64,000 bases of DNA from a virus. A program made the translations under genes and the position numbers. Each line of letters opens with the position of its first letter. The stretch's first letter is position 1. This document shows positions 30,369 to 37,747 of this stretch, one piece after another. The notes under the pieces were generated by a model, which was not told the origin of the DNA, did not search any database, and saw nothing but the letters and a program-made list of their open reading frames with translations. The stretch is from the IMG/VR virus record IMGVR_UViG_3300035156_000206, positions 62,001-126,000 of that record; one strand, 5' to 3'.

Positions 30369-30647
30369 ATGGATTTAGACGATGTTACAAATGACCCAAT
30401 GGTCGAAGAACAGAAGCGTAATGCCTCACAAGGTGCCTCAGACTATGTCGAAACTGCCATCGAGGCCGTTGGCGAAGTCATTGGCGTTGGCATCGACGCT
30501 GCTTGTGGCGCTGGGGGAGCAGTTGTTGAATTTGGTGGCGCTCTTATCGGTGGCCTTGCTGATGGTGCAGGGGCTGTACTGGGCGGTGTTGCTGACGCAG
30601 GCGGCGCTATCCTTGAAGGGATCGGATCGATCCTCGGTAACCTGTAA
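30369..30647 (+). CDS. Glycine/alanine-rich hydrophobic protein (glycine zippers)
   Basis: Encodes 92 residues. An acidic 27-residue N-terminus is followed by about 65 residues of repeated small-residue helices (AVGEVIGVGIDAACGAGGAVVEFGGALIGGLADGAGAV and so on) with many GxxxG spacings and few charges. Such sequences pack in membranes or form pores, as in some bacteriocins and Gly-zipper proteins. ATG follows AGTAGGAGATCCC. The stop overlaps the next ATG (TAATG). Possibly a membrane-active or inhibitory protein; inference only. Confidence 0.62.
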   Translation: MDLDDVTNDPMVEEQKRNASQGASDYVETAIEAVGEVIGVGIDAACGAGGAVVEFGGALIGGLADGAGAVLGGVADAGGAILEGIGSILGNL

Positions 30648-31018
30648 TGTACAAGCAAGTGATCGTGCTGCGCAAAGATTTGAACATGCGCAAGGGCAAG
30701 ATGATAGCCCAGGGGGCCCACGCATCCCATATGGCACTGGGCTTCACCTTTCCGATTGGGTGGAAGCTTTTCAAAAACCTGCGTGTTAAGTTGCGTTGGC
30801 TACGGGACGGGCATAAAAAGATTGCTGTATCTTGCCGAGATAGTGTAGAATTACTAAATATCTACGAAGCTGCCGTAAAGGCGGGGCTTCCGGTATCCTT
30901 TGTTATTGACAATGGGCACACCGAATTCAAAGGTGTAAAGACCAGTACTTGTTTGTGTATTGGTCCTGCACTTTCAACCGAAATTGACAAAATCACGGAA
31001 GATCTGCCACTATTATGA
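30647..31018 (+). CDS. Peptidyl-tRNA hydrolase 2-like protein
   Basis: Pth2-type enzymes release peptides from stalled peptidyl-tRNA. The 123-residue protein begins YKQVIVLRKDLNMRKGKMIAQGAHASHMAL, the family's first strand plus the Q-x-x-HA helix. It contains IAVSCRDSVELLNIYEAA and VIDNGHTEF, and ends with CIGPALSTEIDKITEDLPLL, matching the GPa-x-x-x-id-x-iT-x-x-L terminus. Length is typical (about 115-125). It would sustain tRNA recycling during the burst. The end overlaps the next ATG (ATGA). Confidence 0.88.
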   Translation: MYKQVIVLRKDLNMRKGKMIAQGAHASHMALGFTFPIGWKLFKNLRVKLRWLRDGHKKIAVSCRDSVELLNIYEAAVKAGLPVSFVIDNGHTEFKGVKTSTCLCIGPALSTEIDKITEDLPLL

Positions 31019-31947
31019 TCAAACGCTTCTTGGGATGCTTCGCCATCCTCGCTACTCTCGCTGCTCCTGCTTCTGCTGCTACTAACGTAGTGAATGGGTG
31101 CGGGTGGAACCATCCTGGAACGAATCCTTACAAGGGTGGTTCCATCAAGGCGTTGGATGACTACACGGACATCCCAGAGTACGCGATGATCAAGCTGAAG
31201 CAGCGCATCGCCAAGGAGCAGTACGACAAGATCGTGGACATCAAGCGCGACAGCATCTCGGGCGGCTTCTTGCCAGAAATCACGGACATGCACTTCGCGG
31301 CCAATACTGTATGCCGCTACGTCAATCGCACCGTGTGGAAGCCTGATCACGTAGAAACGGCCCAAGTATACTGCGAAGGTAAGTACTGCGTATTGATCCC
31401 AAAAGTGTGTGGCAATGTCAGTCGCGTTCGTCCGTTGCCAAAGGTTACTCCGGGAACACGTCCTCCCGTGCTGGTAGTGGTGCCTTTCATCCCGGTTCCT
31501 CCTGTTGATGGAATTGTTCCTCCAGGAAATGAAGTGCCTGTATCGAAGCGACCTGTACCAAATGTGCCGGTCCCACCTCCAACCGTCCCACCATTTCCAA
31601 TGTTTGGTGACCATCCGGTGTTTCCCAGGCCAACCCCAGTGATTCCTAGGCCCGTACCAACACCAACACCAACACCAACACCAACACCAACACCAACACC
31701 AACACCAACACCAACACCAACACCAGTTCCACCGCCGCCTTATGTGCCGCCTCCGCCGCCTTATGTGCCGCCTCCACCGCCTTATGTGCCGCCTCCACCG
31801 CCTTATGTGCCGCCTCCACCGCCTTATGTGCCGCCACCACCGCCTTATGTGCCGCCACCGATACCTGACACACCAACGCCGATACCAGAACCTTCGACGA
31901 TGCTGTTGATGGGACTTGGGGTTGCTATCTTGCTGGCACGCAAATGA
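31015..31947 (+). CDS. Secreted protein with Pro-rich repeats and a C-terminal PEP-CTERM sorting signal
   Basis: Encodes 310 residues. Signal peptide 1-21 (ending APASA) is followed by a cysteine-containing domain to about residue 140 (MHFAANTVCRYVNRT, VYCEGKYCVLIPKVCGNVSRV). A long proline region comes next, with about a dozen Pro-Thr dipeptides and six copies of a seven-residue YVPPPPP repeat. The end reads PEPSTMLLMGLGVAILLARK: a PEP motif, a hydrophobic segment and a basic terminus, the tripartite PEP-CTERM signal recognised by exosortase. The protein would be exported, held, then processed by the host exosortase onto the surface or into exopolysaccharide. Confidence 0.82.
   Translation: MIKRFLGCFAILATLAAPASAATNVVNGCGWNHPGTNPYKGGSIKALDDYTDIPEYAMIKLKQRIAKEQYDKIVDIKRDSISGGFLPEITDMHFAANTVCRYVNRTVWKPDHVETAQVYCEGKYCVLIPKVCGNVSRVRPLPKVTPGTRPPVLVVVPFIPVPPVDGIVPPGNEVPVSKRPVPNVPVPPPTVPPFPMFGDHPVFPRPTPVIPRPVPTPTPTPTPTPTPTPTPTPTPTPVPPPPYVPPPPPYVPPPPPYVPPPPPYVPPPPPYVPPPPPYVPPPIPDTPTPIPEPSTMLLMGLGVAILLARK
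31657..31725 (+). repeat. Hexanucleotide repeat (CCAACA)n
   Basis: About 11.5 perfect tandem copies of CCAACA encode the Pro-Thr linker of the PEP-CTERM protein. Such a perfect array is prone to length change by slippage; in-frame unit length (6) keeps the reading frame. Confidence 0.95.
31733..31861 (+). repeat. 21-bp coding repeats (six YVPPPPP units)
   Basis: Near-identical 21-bp units (CCGCCTTATGTGCCGCCTCC with small changes) repeat six times and encode the proline-tyrosine stalk. Lies within the coding region. Confidence 0.93.
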
Positions 31948-32060
31948 GCCGGAACAAGCGAGAAGGCCGCTACTGCGGCTTCTACTCTGATGATGGACGG
32001 CACCATCGCACGGGTGGATGTGGTGTGTCATTAAAGGAATGGTCACGTATGTCTAAGTAA
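31944..32060 (+). CDS. Very small basic protein
   Basis: Encodes 38 residues (starts MSRNKREGRYCGFYSDDGR; ends KEWSRMSK). The ATG overlaps the preceding stop (ATGA), the arrangement used by most real genes here. Two cysteines and three histidines (RHHRTGGCG) could bind metal. It ends 12 bases before a terminator. Short length keeps confidence moderate. Confidence 0.5.
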   Translation: MSRNKREGRYCGFYSDDGRHHRTGGCGVSLKEWSRMSK

Positions 32061-32072
32061 CACTCGGCACAA

Positions 32073-32098
32073 AGAGCTCACTTTGGTGGGCTCTTTTT
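32073..32098 (+). terminator. Rho-independent terminator
   Basis: AGAGCTCAC (32073-32081) pairs with GTGGGCTCT (32086-32094, one T-G pair), then TTTTT. Confidence 0.9.
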
Positions 32099-32110
32099 TC
32101 GTCTGTAGTA

Positions 32111-32235
32111 GGTCCTGTTCTGCCCGGCCTGATGTTTGTTGTATGATCCTGATCTATAAGAGGATCTGTTCATTGTTCTGCTCACTAAATATGTGTTCGC
32201 AGAGAAGGAACATCCAATGAACACAGAACAGGACC
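32111..32235 (+). repeat. 12-bp inverted repeat bracketing the acb1 leader
   Basis: GGTCCTGTTCTG (32111-32122) and CAGAACAGGACC (32224-32235) are perfect reverse complements, 101 bases apart. The left copy overlaps the -35 region and the right copy lies just before the acb1 ATG (32240), inside the leader ORF. They could be a paired operator or a long-range RNA stem hiding the start. Confidence 0.75.
32119..32147 (+). promoter_or_regulatory. Sigma70-like promoter for acb1-dhfr
   Basis: TATGAT (32142-32147) is a good -10; the -35 at 17-bp spacing is TCTGCC, weak. A CTAAATAT at 32185-32192 in the leader is a possible second, late-type element. Confidence 0.42.
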
Positions 32236-32243
32236 CGTCATGA
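32217..32243 (+). CDS. Eight-codon leader peptide overlapping the acb1 start
   Basis: ATG at 32217 follows AAGGA at ideal spacing and encodes MNTEQDPS before a TGA that overlaps the acb1 ATG (ATGA at 32240-32243). This is the only good ribosome site near acb1, so ribosomes finishing the leader would restart on acb1. A translational-coupling or attenuation device is likely; it has not been tested. Confidence 0.5.
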   Translation: MNTEQDPS

Positions 32244-32755
32244 CCTTACTTGAACTATCCCCTCCAGTTAATACCACAGGCACATATGCTGCCGTAACCT
32301 TCTCTCCAAAGACAATCGCTAAGCTTATACGCTTTTGCGAGGAAAACGGCGTAAAGAACGTTTTAAACGCTGACAAATTCCATACAACGCTAATTTACAG
32401 TCGTAAAGAAATGCCAGATTATAAAGCAGCTGGTGACCTAAAAACCAAACTAATCGGTGAGCCTGAAGAGCTGTTGATCTGGAAGACGCGAAGCGAAGAC
32501 AAAGATAAGAAGCCCTCCAACTGCTTGGTATTGAAGTACAAATGTCCGGCCCTGGTGGCACGTCACAATCAGCTGATGAAAGAACATGAAGGCACCTACG
32601 ACTTTGATGAGTTTACTCCACACATCACTCTGTCGTACAATATCGGTGATGATTCGATCGACCATCTCCAAGAGAAGCTGAAGGAGTTTGGGGAGATCGA
32701 GATTGACCACGAGTATACCGAGAAACTAGATCTAAACTGGGCAACGAAAAAATGA
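32240..32755 (+). CDS. acb1: Acb1-type anti-CBASS 2H phosphodiesterase
   Basis: Encodes 171 residues with two HxT motifs, FHTTLIYS (His48, Thr50) and PHITLSYN (His128, Thr130), at the spacing of the 2H phosphoesterase fold. Further blocks specific to T4 gp57B/Acb1 are present: GTYAAVTFSP (14-23), SRKEMPDYKA (54-63), NCLVLKYKCPALVARH (94-109) and HEYTEKLDLNW (157-167). Acb1 hydrolyses the cyclic oligonucleotides used by CBASS, silencing the effector. Length is close to T4 Acb1 (152). It is co-transcribed with DHFR, whose ATG overlaps its stop. Confidence 0.88.
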   Translation: MTLLELSPPVNTTGTYAAVTFSPKTIAKLIRFCEENGVKNVLNADKFHTTLIYSRKEMPDYKAAGDLKTKLIGEPEELLIWKTRSEDKDKKPSNCLVLKYKCPALVARHNQLMKEHEGTYDFDEFTPHITLSYNIGDDSIDHLQEKLKEFGEIEIDHEYTEKLDLNWATKK

Positions 32756-33291
32756 TTAAACAACTGAAGGACGTCCACCTGCAAATGATTGTGGCGATGG
32801 ACGAAGGTGGTGGGATTGGTTATCAGGGGATGCTCCCTTGGCCAAAGAACACCAAGGACTTTAAATTTTTCCAGGAGAAAACAAAAGGCTCAATCGTAAT
32901 CATGGGCCGAAAGACATACGAAGAAATTGCACAAATTAATCAACAACGTGGCAAAAAGGACGGCCCACTTCTTCCCAATCGGGTGTCAATTGTCATCTCG
33001 AGTGAAGAAATTGTGAGCGCCTACGAAATTACTGTTGAAAAGTCTCTACTATCCGCTATACAATATCGTATAGAAGAAGATGATAAGCCGGTATTCATCA
33101 TAGGTGGCCTTCAGTTGTACACAGAAGCATTACCGTTTGTGAAGACGTTATATGTGACTGTGTTTAAGGGAACGTACCAATGTGATCGTTATCTTCCGAT
33201 TAAGTACCTTACACAGAACTTTGACATAGTAGAGGGTACGGATGAAAAAGACCTCTACTTCCTGAAACTGAACCGTGTAAAGAACTTGTAA
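32752..33291 (+). CDS. folA: Dihydrofolate reductase
   Basis: Reduces dihydrofolate to tetrahydrofolate with NADPH. The 179-residue protein shows QMIVAMDEGGGIGYQGMLPWP (8-28), the NADPH-binding IVIMGRKTYEEI (about 47-58), RVSIVISS and FIIGGLQLYTEAL. Length is typical. It serves the folate used by the phage ThyA. ATG overlaps the acb1 stop (ATGA). Confidence 0.93.
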   Translation: MIKQLKDVHLQMIVAMDEGGGIGYQGMLPWPKNTKDFKFFQEKTKGSIVIMGRKTYEEIAQINQQRGKKDGPLLPNRVSIVISSEEIVSAYEITVEKSLLSAIQYRIEEDDKPVFIIGGLQLYTEALPFVKTLYVTVFKGTYQCDRYLPIKYLTQNFDIVEGTDEKDLYFLKLNRVKNL

Positions 33292-33354
33292 TAGGAAGCT
33301 CCTGAAGAAACAAGTGGCGCTGCAACAAACCAAGAAACCTAGAGGAATACGCAA

Positions 33355-34158
33355 ATGAGCAACAGAAATGACATCCGCAGCAAGAACAACGACGATGACG
33401 ACGAAGAGGGTCCAGGCCAGAACCGAGTGCTTATGCAAGTTCAAGCCCCCTTCAAGACATACGAAGCCGTCCGTACCCAGCGTATTACCACGTTTTACCT
33501 GAGCAAGATCATCGGCGATCCTGATCAGTACACTGACATGATCCACAAGATTCGTGTTGCTGCCCCATCAGACATCGTATACATTCACCTGAACACTGGT
33601 GGTGGCCGTCTCGATACCGGCATTCAACTGATCAACGCAATGAAAGATAGTGCTGCTCGCATTATCGCAGTGCTTGATTCAAAGGCCTACTCCCTGGGCA
33701 CTCTCATCTTCCTGGCCGCGGACGAATTCATCGTTCACGACAACTGCATGTTCATGATCCACAACTACTCGTCCGTGACCGGCGGTAAAGGAAATGAGCA
33801 GAAGAGCGAGCTGCTGGCTACGGAAGCCTGGTTCAAAAAGCTCGCGAAGAAGTACTACTTCCCGTTCTTGTCGCACGACGAGATCGATAAGGTACTGAAC
33901 GGCCATGATATTTGGATGGACTCGGACGAAATCAAAAAGCGTCTGAAAAATATGGTCAAGCTGCAAGAAGAAGCAATGGCTGATGCTGATGCACCGAAAG
34001 TCCCACGTCGCCGTCGTGCTGACAAGACCCCTGCGGTGATTTCACTCGAAACCGGCGTGCTGCCAGAGCCAACTACAATTCAAACGACGGCTGGCATTGC
34101 CAGTCCTCCTGCAACACCTCCAACAGTCGTCGCCATTGTTCCTGCAAAGGCGAAGTAA
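33355..34158 (+). CDS. ClpP-like serine protease
   Basis: Encodes 267 residues. An acidic disordered N-terminus (NDDDDEEGPG) precedes the ClpP core: YIHLNTGGGRLDTGIQLINAM (76-96), the nucleophile Ser113 in DSKAYSLGTLIFLAAD, and His136 in CMFMIHNYSS. The C-terminus is a long Ala/Pro/Thr-rich tail with a basic RRRR segment. The family (S14) degrades proteins or processes capsid components in some phages. Here it lies between DHFR and primase, not in the head cluster, so a regulatory role in replication or host takeover is equally plausible. AGAGGAA site before the ATG. Confidence 0.82.
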   Translation: MSNRNDIRSKNNDDDDEEGPGQNRVLMQVQAPFKTYEAVRTQRITTFYLSKIIGDPDQYTDMIHKIRVAAPSDIVYIHLNTGGGRLDTGIQLINAMKDSAARIIAVLDSKAYSLGTLIFLAADEFIVHDNCMFMIHNYSSVTGGKGNEQKSELLATEAWFKKLAKKYYFPFLSHDEIDKVLNGHDIWMDSDEIKKRLKNMVKLQEEAMADADAPKVPRRRRADKTPAVISLETGVLPEPTTIQTTAGIASPPATPPTVVAIVPAKAK

Positions 34159-34195
34159 CTCAACAAGTAGTATCCTCTAGGGTAAGTGGTCCGTT

Positions 34196-35218
34196 ATGTC
34201 AGATGATTTGCAGTTTATTGTTCGACAATACGTTCCACTCCCATCAAATCCATCCAGCAAGGGATGGTATCTCACCAAGTGCAGATTGTGCAACGACTAC
34301 AAAAAGCGAGCCGGGTTCAAGTTTGAGCCCGGTGCTGTCGTTTACAACTGCTTCAATTGTGCTTTCGGCGCAAAGTTTATCCCATCTGAACACAACTCCG
34401 TTCCTGACAAGATGCAGGCCGTATTTGATGCGTTTGCCATTCCAAAAGAAGAGTTTGCTGTACTCATCTTCAAAGGGTTTGTAAAGCGTACTGACGGCGC
34501 AAAGAAGGAAGATTCGGACGCTCCAGACGCAATCCCTCTCAAGTATAACAACCTAGTTCTTCCTGACTACATCCGTCCCTTGGTAACTGATGGTACTGGT
34601 GACGTATATGATGAACTAGCTTGTGCGTATTTGGAAACTGAACGTGAAATTGATCCCAAGTCCTACCCCTTCATGTTGGCCAACAAGGCTAAGGCTACTC
34701 CAAAAGAGTACGAGAAGTGGAAAGGCCGGTTGGTTATACCCTACTACCGCAACGGGAATCTGATCTTTTACCAAGGTCGTGACATCCTCAATTCAGACCG
34801 AGTTCGCTATACCGCACCACCAGATTCACGCGATACGGTACTGTTCGGATATGACGAGATATATTCCTACTCCGAAAAACCACTCTATATACAAGAAGGT
34901 TTCTTTGATGCTCACCTGTTGGGAGATAGTGTAGCCACTTTCACCAACAAGATGACTGAGCAACAAATTGAGATCCTCAACCGGTGTCGCAGGCCCAAGG
35001 TGGTAATACCTGACCGTAAAGGTAAGGGATACATCCTTGCATTGCAGGGCCTAGAAAACGGTTGGAGTGTCAGTATACCTGATGTGGGCGAGTCCTGCAA
35101 GGATATCAATGATGCGATCATTAAGTACGGACGCCTTTACGTTTTAAGGAGTTTGGTGGATAATACAGTTTCGGGTTTTGCTGCAGAGACCCTAATCAAG
35201 CTACAATGCAAGGACTAA
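34196..35218 (+). CDS. DNA primase (T4 gp61/DnaG type)
   Basis: Makes RNA primers for lagging-strand synthesis. The 340-residue protein has an N-terminal zinc site (Cys29, Cys32, Cys52, Cys55: CRLC...CFNC), a linker, and a Toprim domain with YIQEGFFDAHLL and PDRKGKGY. FYQGRDILNSDRVRY before it is also typical of phage primases. Length agrees with T4 gp61 (342). The helicase partner is encoded at 52398. Confidence 0.9.
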   Translation: MSDDLQFIVRQYVPLPSNPSSKGWYLTKCRLCNDYKKRAGFKFEPGAVVYNCFNCAFGAKFIPSEHNSVPDKMQAVFDAFAIPKEEFAVLIFKGFVKRTDGAKKEDSDAPDAIPLKYNNLVLPDYIRPLVTDGTGDVYDELACAYLETEREIDPKSYPFMLANKAKATPKEYEKWKGRLVIPYYRNGNLIFYQGRDILNSDRVRYTAPPDSRDTVLFGYDEIYSYSEKPLYIQEGFFDAHLLGDSVATFTNKMTEQQIEILNRCRRPKVVIPDRKGKGYILALQGLENGWSVSIPDVGESCKDINDAIIKYGRLYVLRSLVDNTVSGFAAETLIKLQCKD

Positions 35219-35219
35219 C

Positions 35220-35486
35220 ATGTCAGAATTTAATAAGGACGACCCACGTACTTGGGGGCCTGCCATATTTTTCAAAGCGGTTGAAGTTACCGGCCCGGTG
35301 ATATATTACAAGAACAAGCAATATATTGGATCAAGGCACGGCCAGATCTCAAAGATCACCTGCATCAAGGGTGGCAAGTCAACCAATACCCTAAACCCTC
35401 CAATCTTTTTCATCGCAGGTGCAACATTTGCATTCGAGGTCAAAGTATTCGATTGGATCATGGAGCCCCCACATGTTAACACCTGA
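35220..35486 (+). CDS. Small protein of unknown function
   Basis: Encodes 88 residues, one base after the primase stop (AAGGA upstream). Beta-rich: KAVEVTGPVIYYKNKQYIGSRHG, then FFIAGATFAFEVKVFDW. Overlaps the next gene by 14 bases. No family recognised; co-transcribed with primase and topoisomerase. Confidence 0.58.
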   Translation: MSEFNKDDPRTWGPAIFFKAVEVTGPVIYYKNKQYIGSRHGQISKITCIKGGKSTNTLNPPIFFIAGATFAFEVKVFDWIMEPPHVNT

Positions 35487-35874
35487 TGACTACCAAGAAG
35501 CAGTCGATATGCTCGCGCTTGAGTTTGGTTGGAAGCGAGCTCCTGGTGATACTCTTCTCTGGCTGGATGCAGATGAGGGCGTTATGGTGGCCAACTGGTT
35601 TTACGATGTGCCATCCCTTCATGCCTTGATGCTGCAACACACGTCAGGCTACTATGAGACTCGCCAAGGCTCCAGTGACCACTGCATCGTGATTGGCATC
35701 CAGGATCACAAGAAAATATGCTTTGAGCCCACCGTCGTTGTGTATCTTCGGGACCACGAAACAAAAGACAAAGCTTTTGCATACGCTATCATCGTGGCAG
35801 TACACCGTGGTTTGCGCAACATCAAGGCAGTAGATGCATTTTTAGAAAAAAGAGAGAAGCGGAATGGCAGCTAA
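35473..35874 (+). CDS. Protein of unknown function
   Basis: Encodes 133 residues from ATG at 35473 (TGGAG upstream); an upstream in-frame ATG at 35419 would overlap the previous gene further. Mixed alpha/beta (ALEFGWKRAPGDTLLWLDADEG, FEPTVVVYLRDHETKDKAFAYAIIVAVHRG). Overlaps the topoisomerase start by 11 bases. No family recognised. Confidence 0.58.
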   Translation: MLTPDDYQEAVDMLALEFGWKRAPGDTLLWLDADEGVMVANWFYDVPSLHALMLQHTSGYYETRQGSSDHCIVIGIQDHKKICFEPTVVVYLRDHETKDKAFAYAIIVAVHRGLRNIKAVDAFLEKREKRNGS

Positions 35875-37747
35875 AGAAAAAGAATACACAGGCGCGGATA
35901 TTCAGGTCCTAACCGATCGTGAGCACGTACGGTTACGGACCAATGTATATCTTGGGAACATGAACAAGGTTGCGTACCCGTATCCTAAGATTTCCCCTGG
36001 TAAGTTCAGCATCGAGAACTACGAGTTTGTCCCTTCGGTCTTTAAGGCCGTAGGTGAGATTTACGACAACTCGATCGACGAATTCACCAAGAATCGCGGA
36101 ACCAACAAAACGCTGACACTCATTGCTGATCCCGAAAAGGGCGAGCATACCATTGCAGATAATGGTCGTGGAATTCCTATCGACATGCACGCAACCGGTA
36201 AGTACACTCCCGAAGTGGCACTTGGGTCCCTACGCTCTGGCCGTAACTTCTCTGACGAGAAGGAAGCAGGCGTTATCGGCGCAAATGGTGTTGGTTCGGC
36301 TTGCACTAACTATTGCAGCGTCAAGTTCGAAGTTGTCATCCATCGCGACAACAAGAAATACGTGCAGACCTTCACGGATGGCGCTGCAACCGTTTCGGAA
36401 CCAAAGATCACACGTAAAGCTGGTGAGACCGGTACGTCTGTGTCATTTAAGCTCGATCCAGCCGTATTCAAGGATGTCTCCCTACCGTATGAGATGGTTC
36501 GAAGCCGTGCACAAGGCATCGCGTTCAACAACCCAGACATCACGGTTGACTTCAATGGCGAAGAGTTCCGATACAAGAAGGGCTTTGAAGAGCTGTTAAA
36601 GACCGTATCTGATTCGTATTTCAAGATACCGGGTGAACTGGGTGACTTCTATGTATGCTTCGACAAGTACCAGGGGCTTGACGAGCAAATGTTCACTTGG
36701 GTCAATAGCTCACTCCTGTTGGATGGTGGTATCTGCAACACACAGTTCATGAATGCTTTCTCCGCGAAGGTATGTGAACATTTGGCCTCCGCAGCCAAAA
36801 AACAGAAGTGCGAAGTCACGAAGAATGATGTAAAGAAGGATCTGCTGGTCTTTGGTATTCTCAAGGTATCCAATCCTGAGTACGATGCACAGTCGAAGAC
36901 GCGTCTGACTGGCCCGAATATGCGTAAGCCTATCGAACAAATGATTGATGCGGCATGGGCTGCATTCGCACGCAAGCACAAAGTGTGGCTGGAGTTGGTC
37001 CTGGCCAGCGCCGCAAAGCGCCACCATGGCAGTAAAGACAAAGACGCAGCTGATGCGCACATGAAGTCGCTCAAGAAGAAGGTCCCTGGCCTAATGGATG
37101 CAACTGGCAAGAACCGCTTGCGTTGCCAGCTCCTAATCTGTGAGGGATTATCTGCAGCAGCACAGATCTGTGAAGTTCGTAATCCGGAAACTACAGGATC
37201 CTTTCCGTTGACTGGTAAGATCAACAACGTGTACGGTTCTACTATCGCTCAGTTATTGAGCATGGGTAAGGTGACAGATCTGCTCGCGGCCATTGGGTTA
37301 GTTCCAGGCAAACGGGCATCACGTGTCGCTCTGAATTTTGCTCGAGTTGTCATCTCTACGGACGCAGACGTCGACGGTGGTAACATCTTTACCCAGCTCA
37401 TCAACATCTTCTACCAGTTCTGGCCTGAGATGTTCGATCCTGAGAATGAGGCAATTGTATATCGATTGCAGGCACCAAACGTTGTCGCATCAAAGGGCAA
37501 CAAGCGCATTCACTATGTGAACCGCGAAGAGTACGAAAAGAAGAAAGATACCCTGAAGGGTTACACTATCGAGTACATGAAAGGATTGGGTAGTATGTCG
37601 AAGGAAGACTGGGTAATGATCCTGGACAATCCCGAGAAGTACCAAACTCCTATCTTAGACGATGGCAGAATGAAAGAGACGTTGAAGCTGTTGTTTAGCC
37701 CAGACTCCGATGCACGAAAAGAATGGTTGAAAGCAGAGAATGACTAA
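35864..37747 (+). CDS. Type II DNA topoisomerase, ATPase (GyrB/gp39-like) subunit
   Basis: Encodes 627 residues. The GHKL ATPase is clear: GEIYDNSIDE (64-73), ADNGRGIPIDM (98-108) and VIGANGVGSACTNY (137-150). The Toprim half carries LLICEGLSAAAQ and the metal-binding VISTDADVDGGNI, followed by KGLGSMSKEDW. It pairs with the DNA-cleavage subunit at 39499. T4 splits its topoisomerase in the same way. Two unrelated genes separate the subunits here. Confidence 0.93.
   Translation: MAAKEKEYTGADIQVLTDREHVRLRTNVYLGNMNKVAYPYPKISPGKFSIENYEFVPSVFKAVGEIYDNSIDEFTKNRGTNKTLTLIADPEKGEHTIADNGRGIPIDMHATGKYTPEVALGSLRSGRNFSDEKEAGVIGANGVGSACTNYCSVKFEVVIHRDNKKYVQTFTDGAATVSEPKITRKAGETGTSVSFKLDPAVFKDVSLPYEMVRSRAQGIAFNNPDITVDFNGEEFRYKKGFEELLKTVSDSYFKIPGELGDFYVCFDKYQGLDEQMFTWVNSSLLLDGGICNTQFMNAFSAKVCEHLASAAKKQKCEVTKNDVKKDLLVFGILKVSNPEYDAQSKTRLTGPNMRKPIEQMIDAAWAAFARKHKVWLELVLASAAKRHHGSKDKDAADAHMKSLKKKVPGLMDATGKNRLRCQLLICEGLSAAAQICEVRNPETTGSFPLTGKINNVYGSTIAQLLSMGKVTDLLAAIGLVPGKRASRVALNFARVVISTDADVDGGNIFTQLINIFYQFWPEMFDPENEAIVYRLQAPNVVASKGNKRIHYVNREEYEKKKDTLKGYTIEYMKGLGSMSKEDWVMILDNPEKYQTPILDDGRMKETLKLLFSPDSDARKEWLKAEND

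Noticed and set aside
31657-31861. CRISPR-like repeated units
   Set aside because: Repeats are contiguous, in-frame and coding, without unique spacers or cas genes.
30862-32046. Minus-strand frame of 394 codons rich in Trp/Arg/His
   Set aside because: It is the complement of the Pro-Thr and Pro-Tyr repeat region; repeats remove stops. No start signal.
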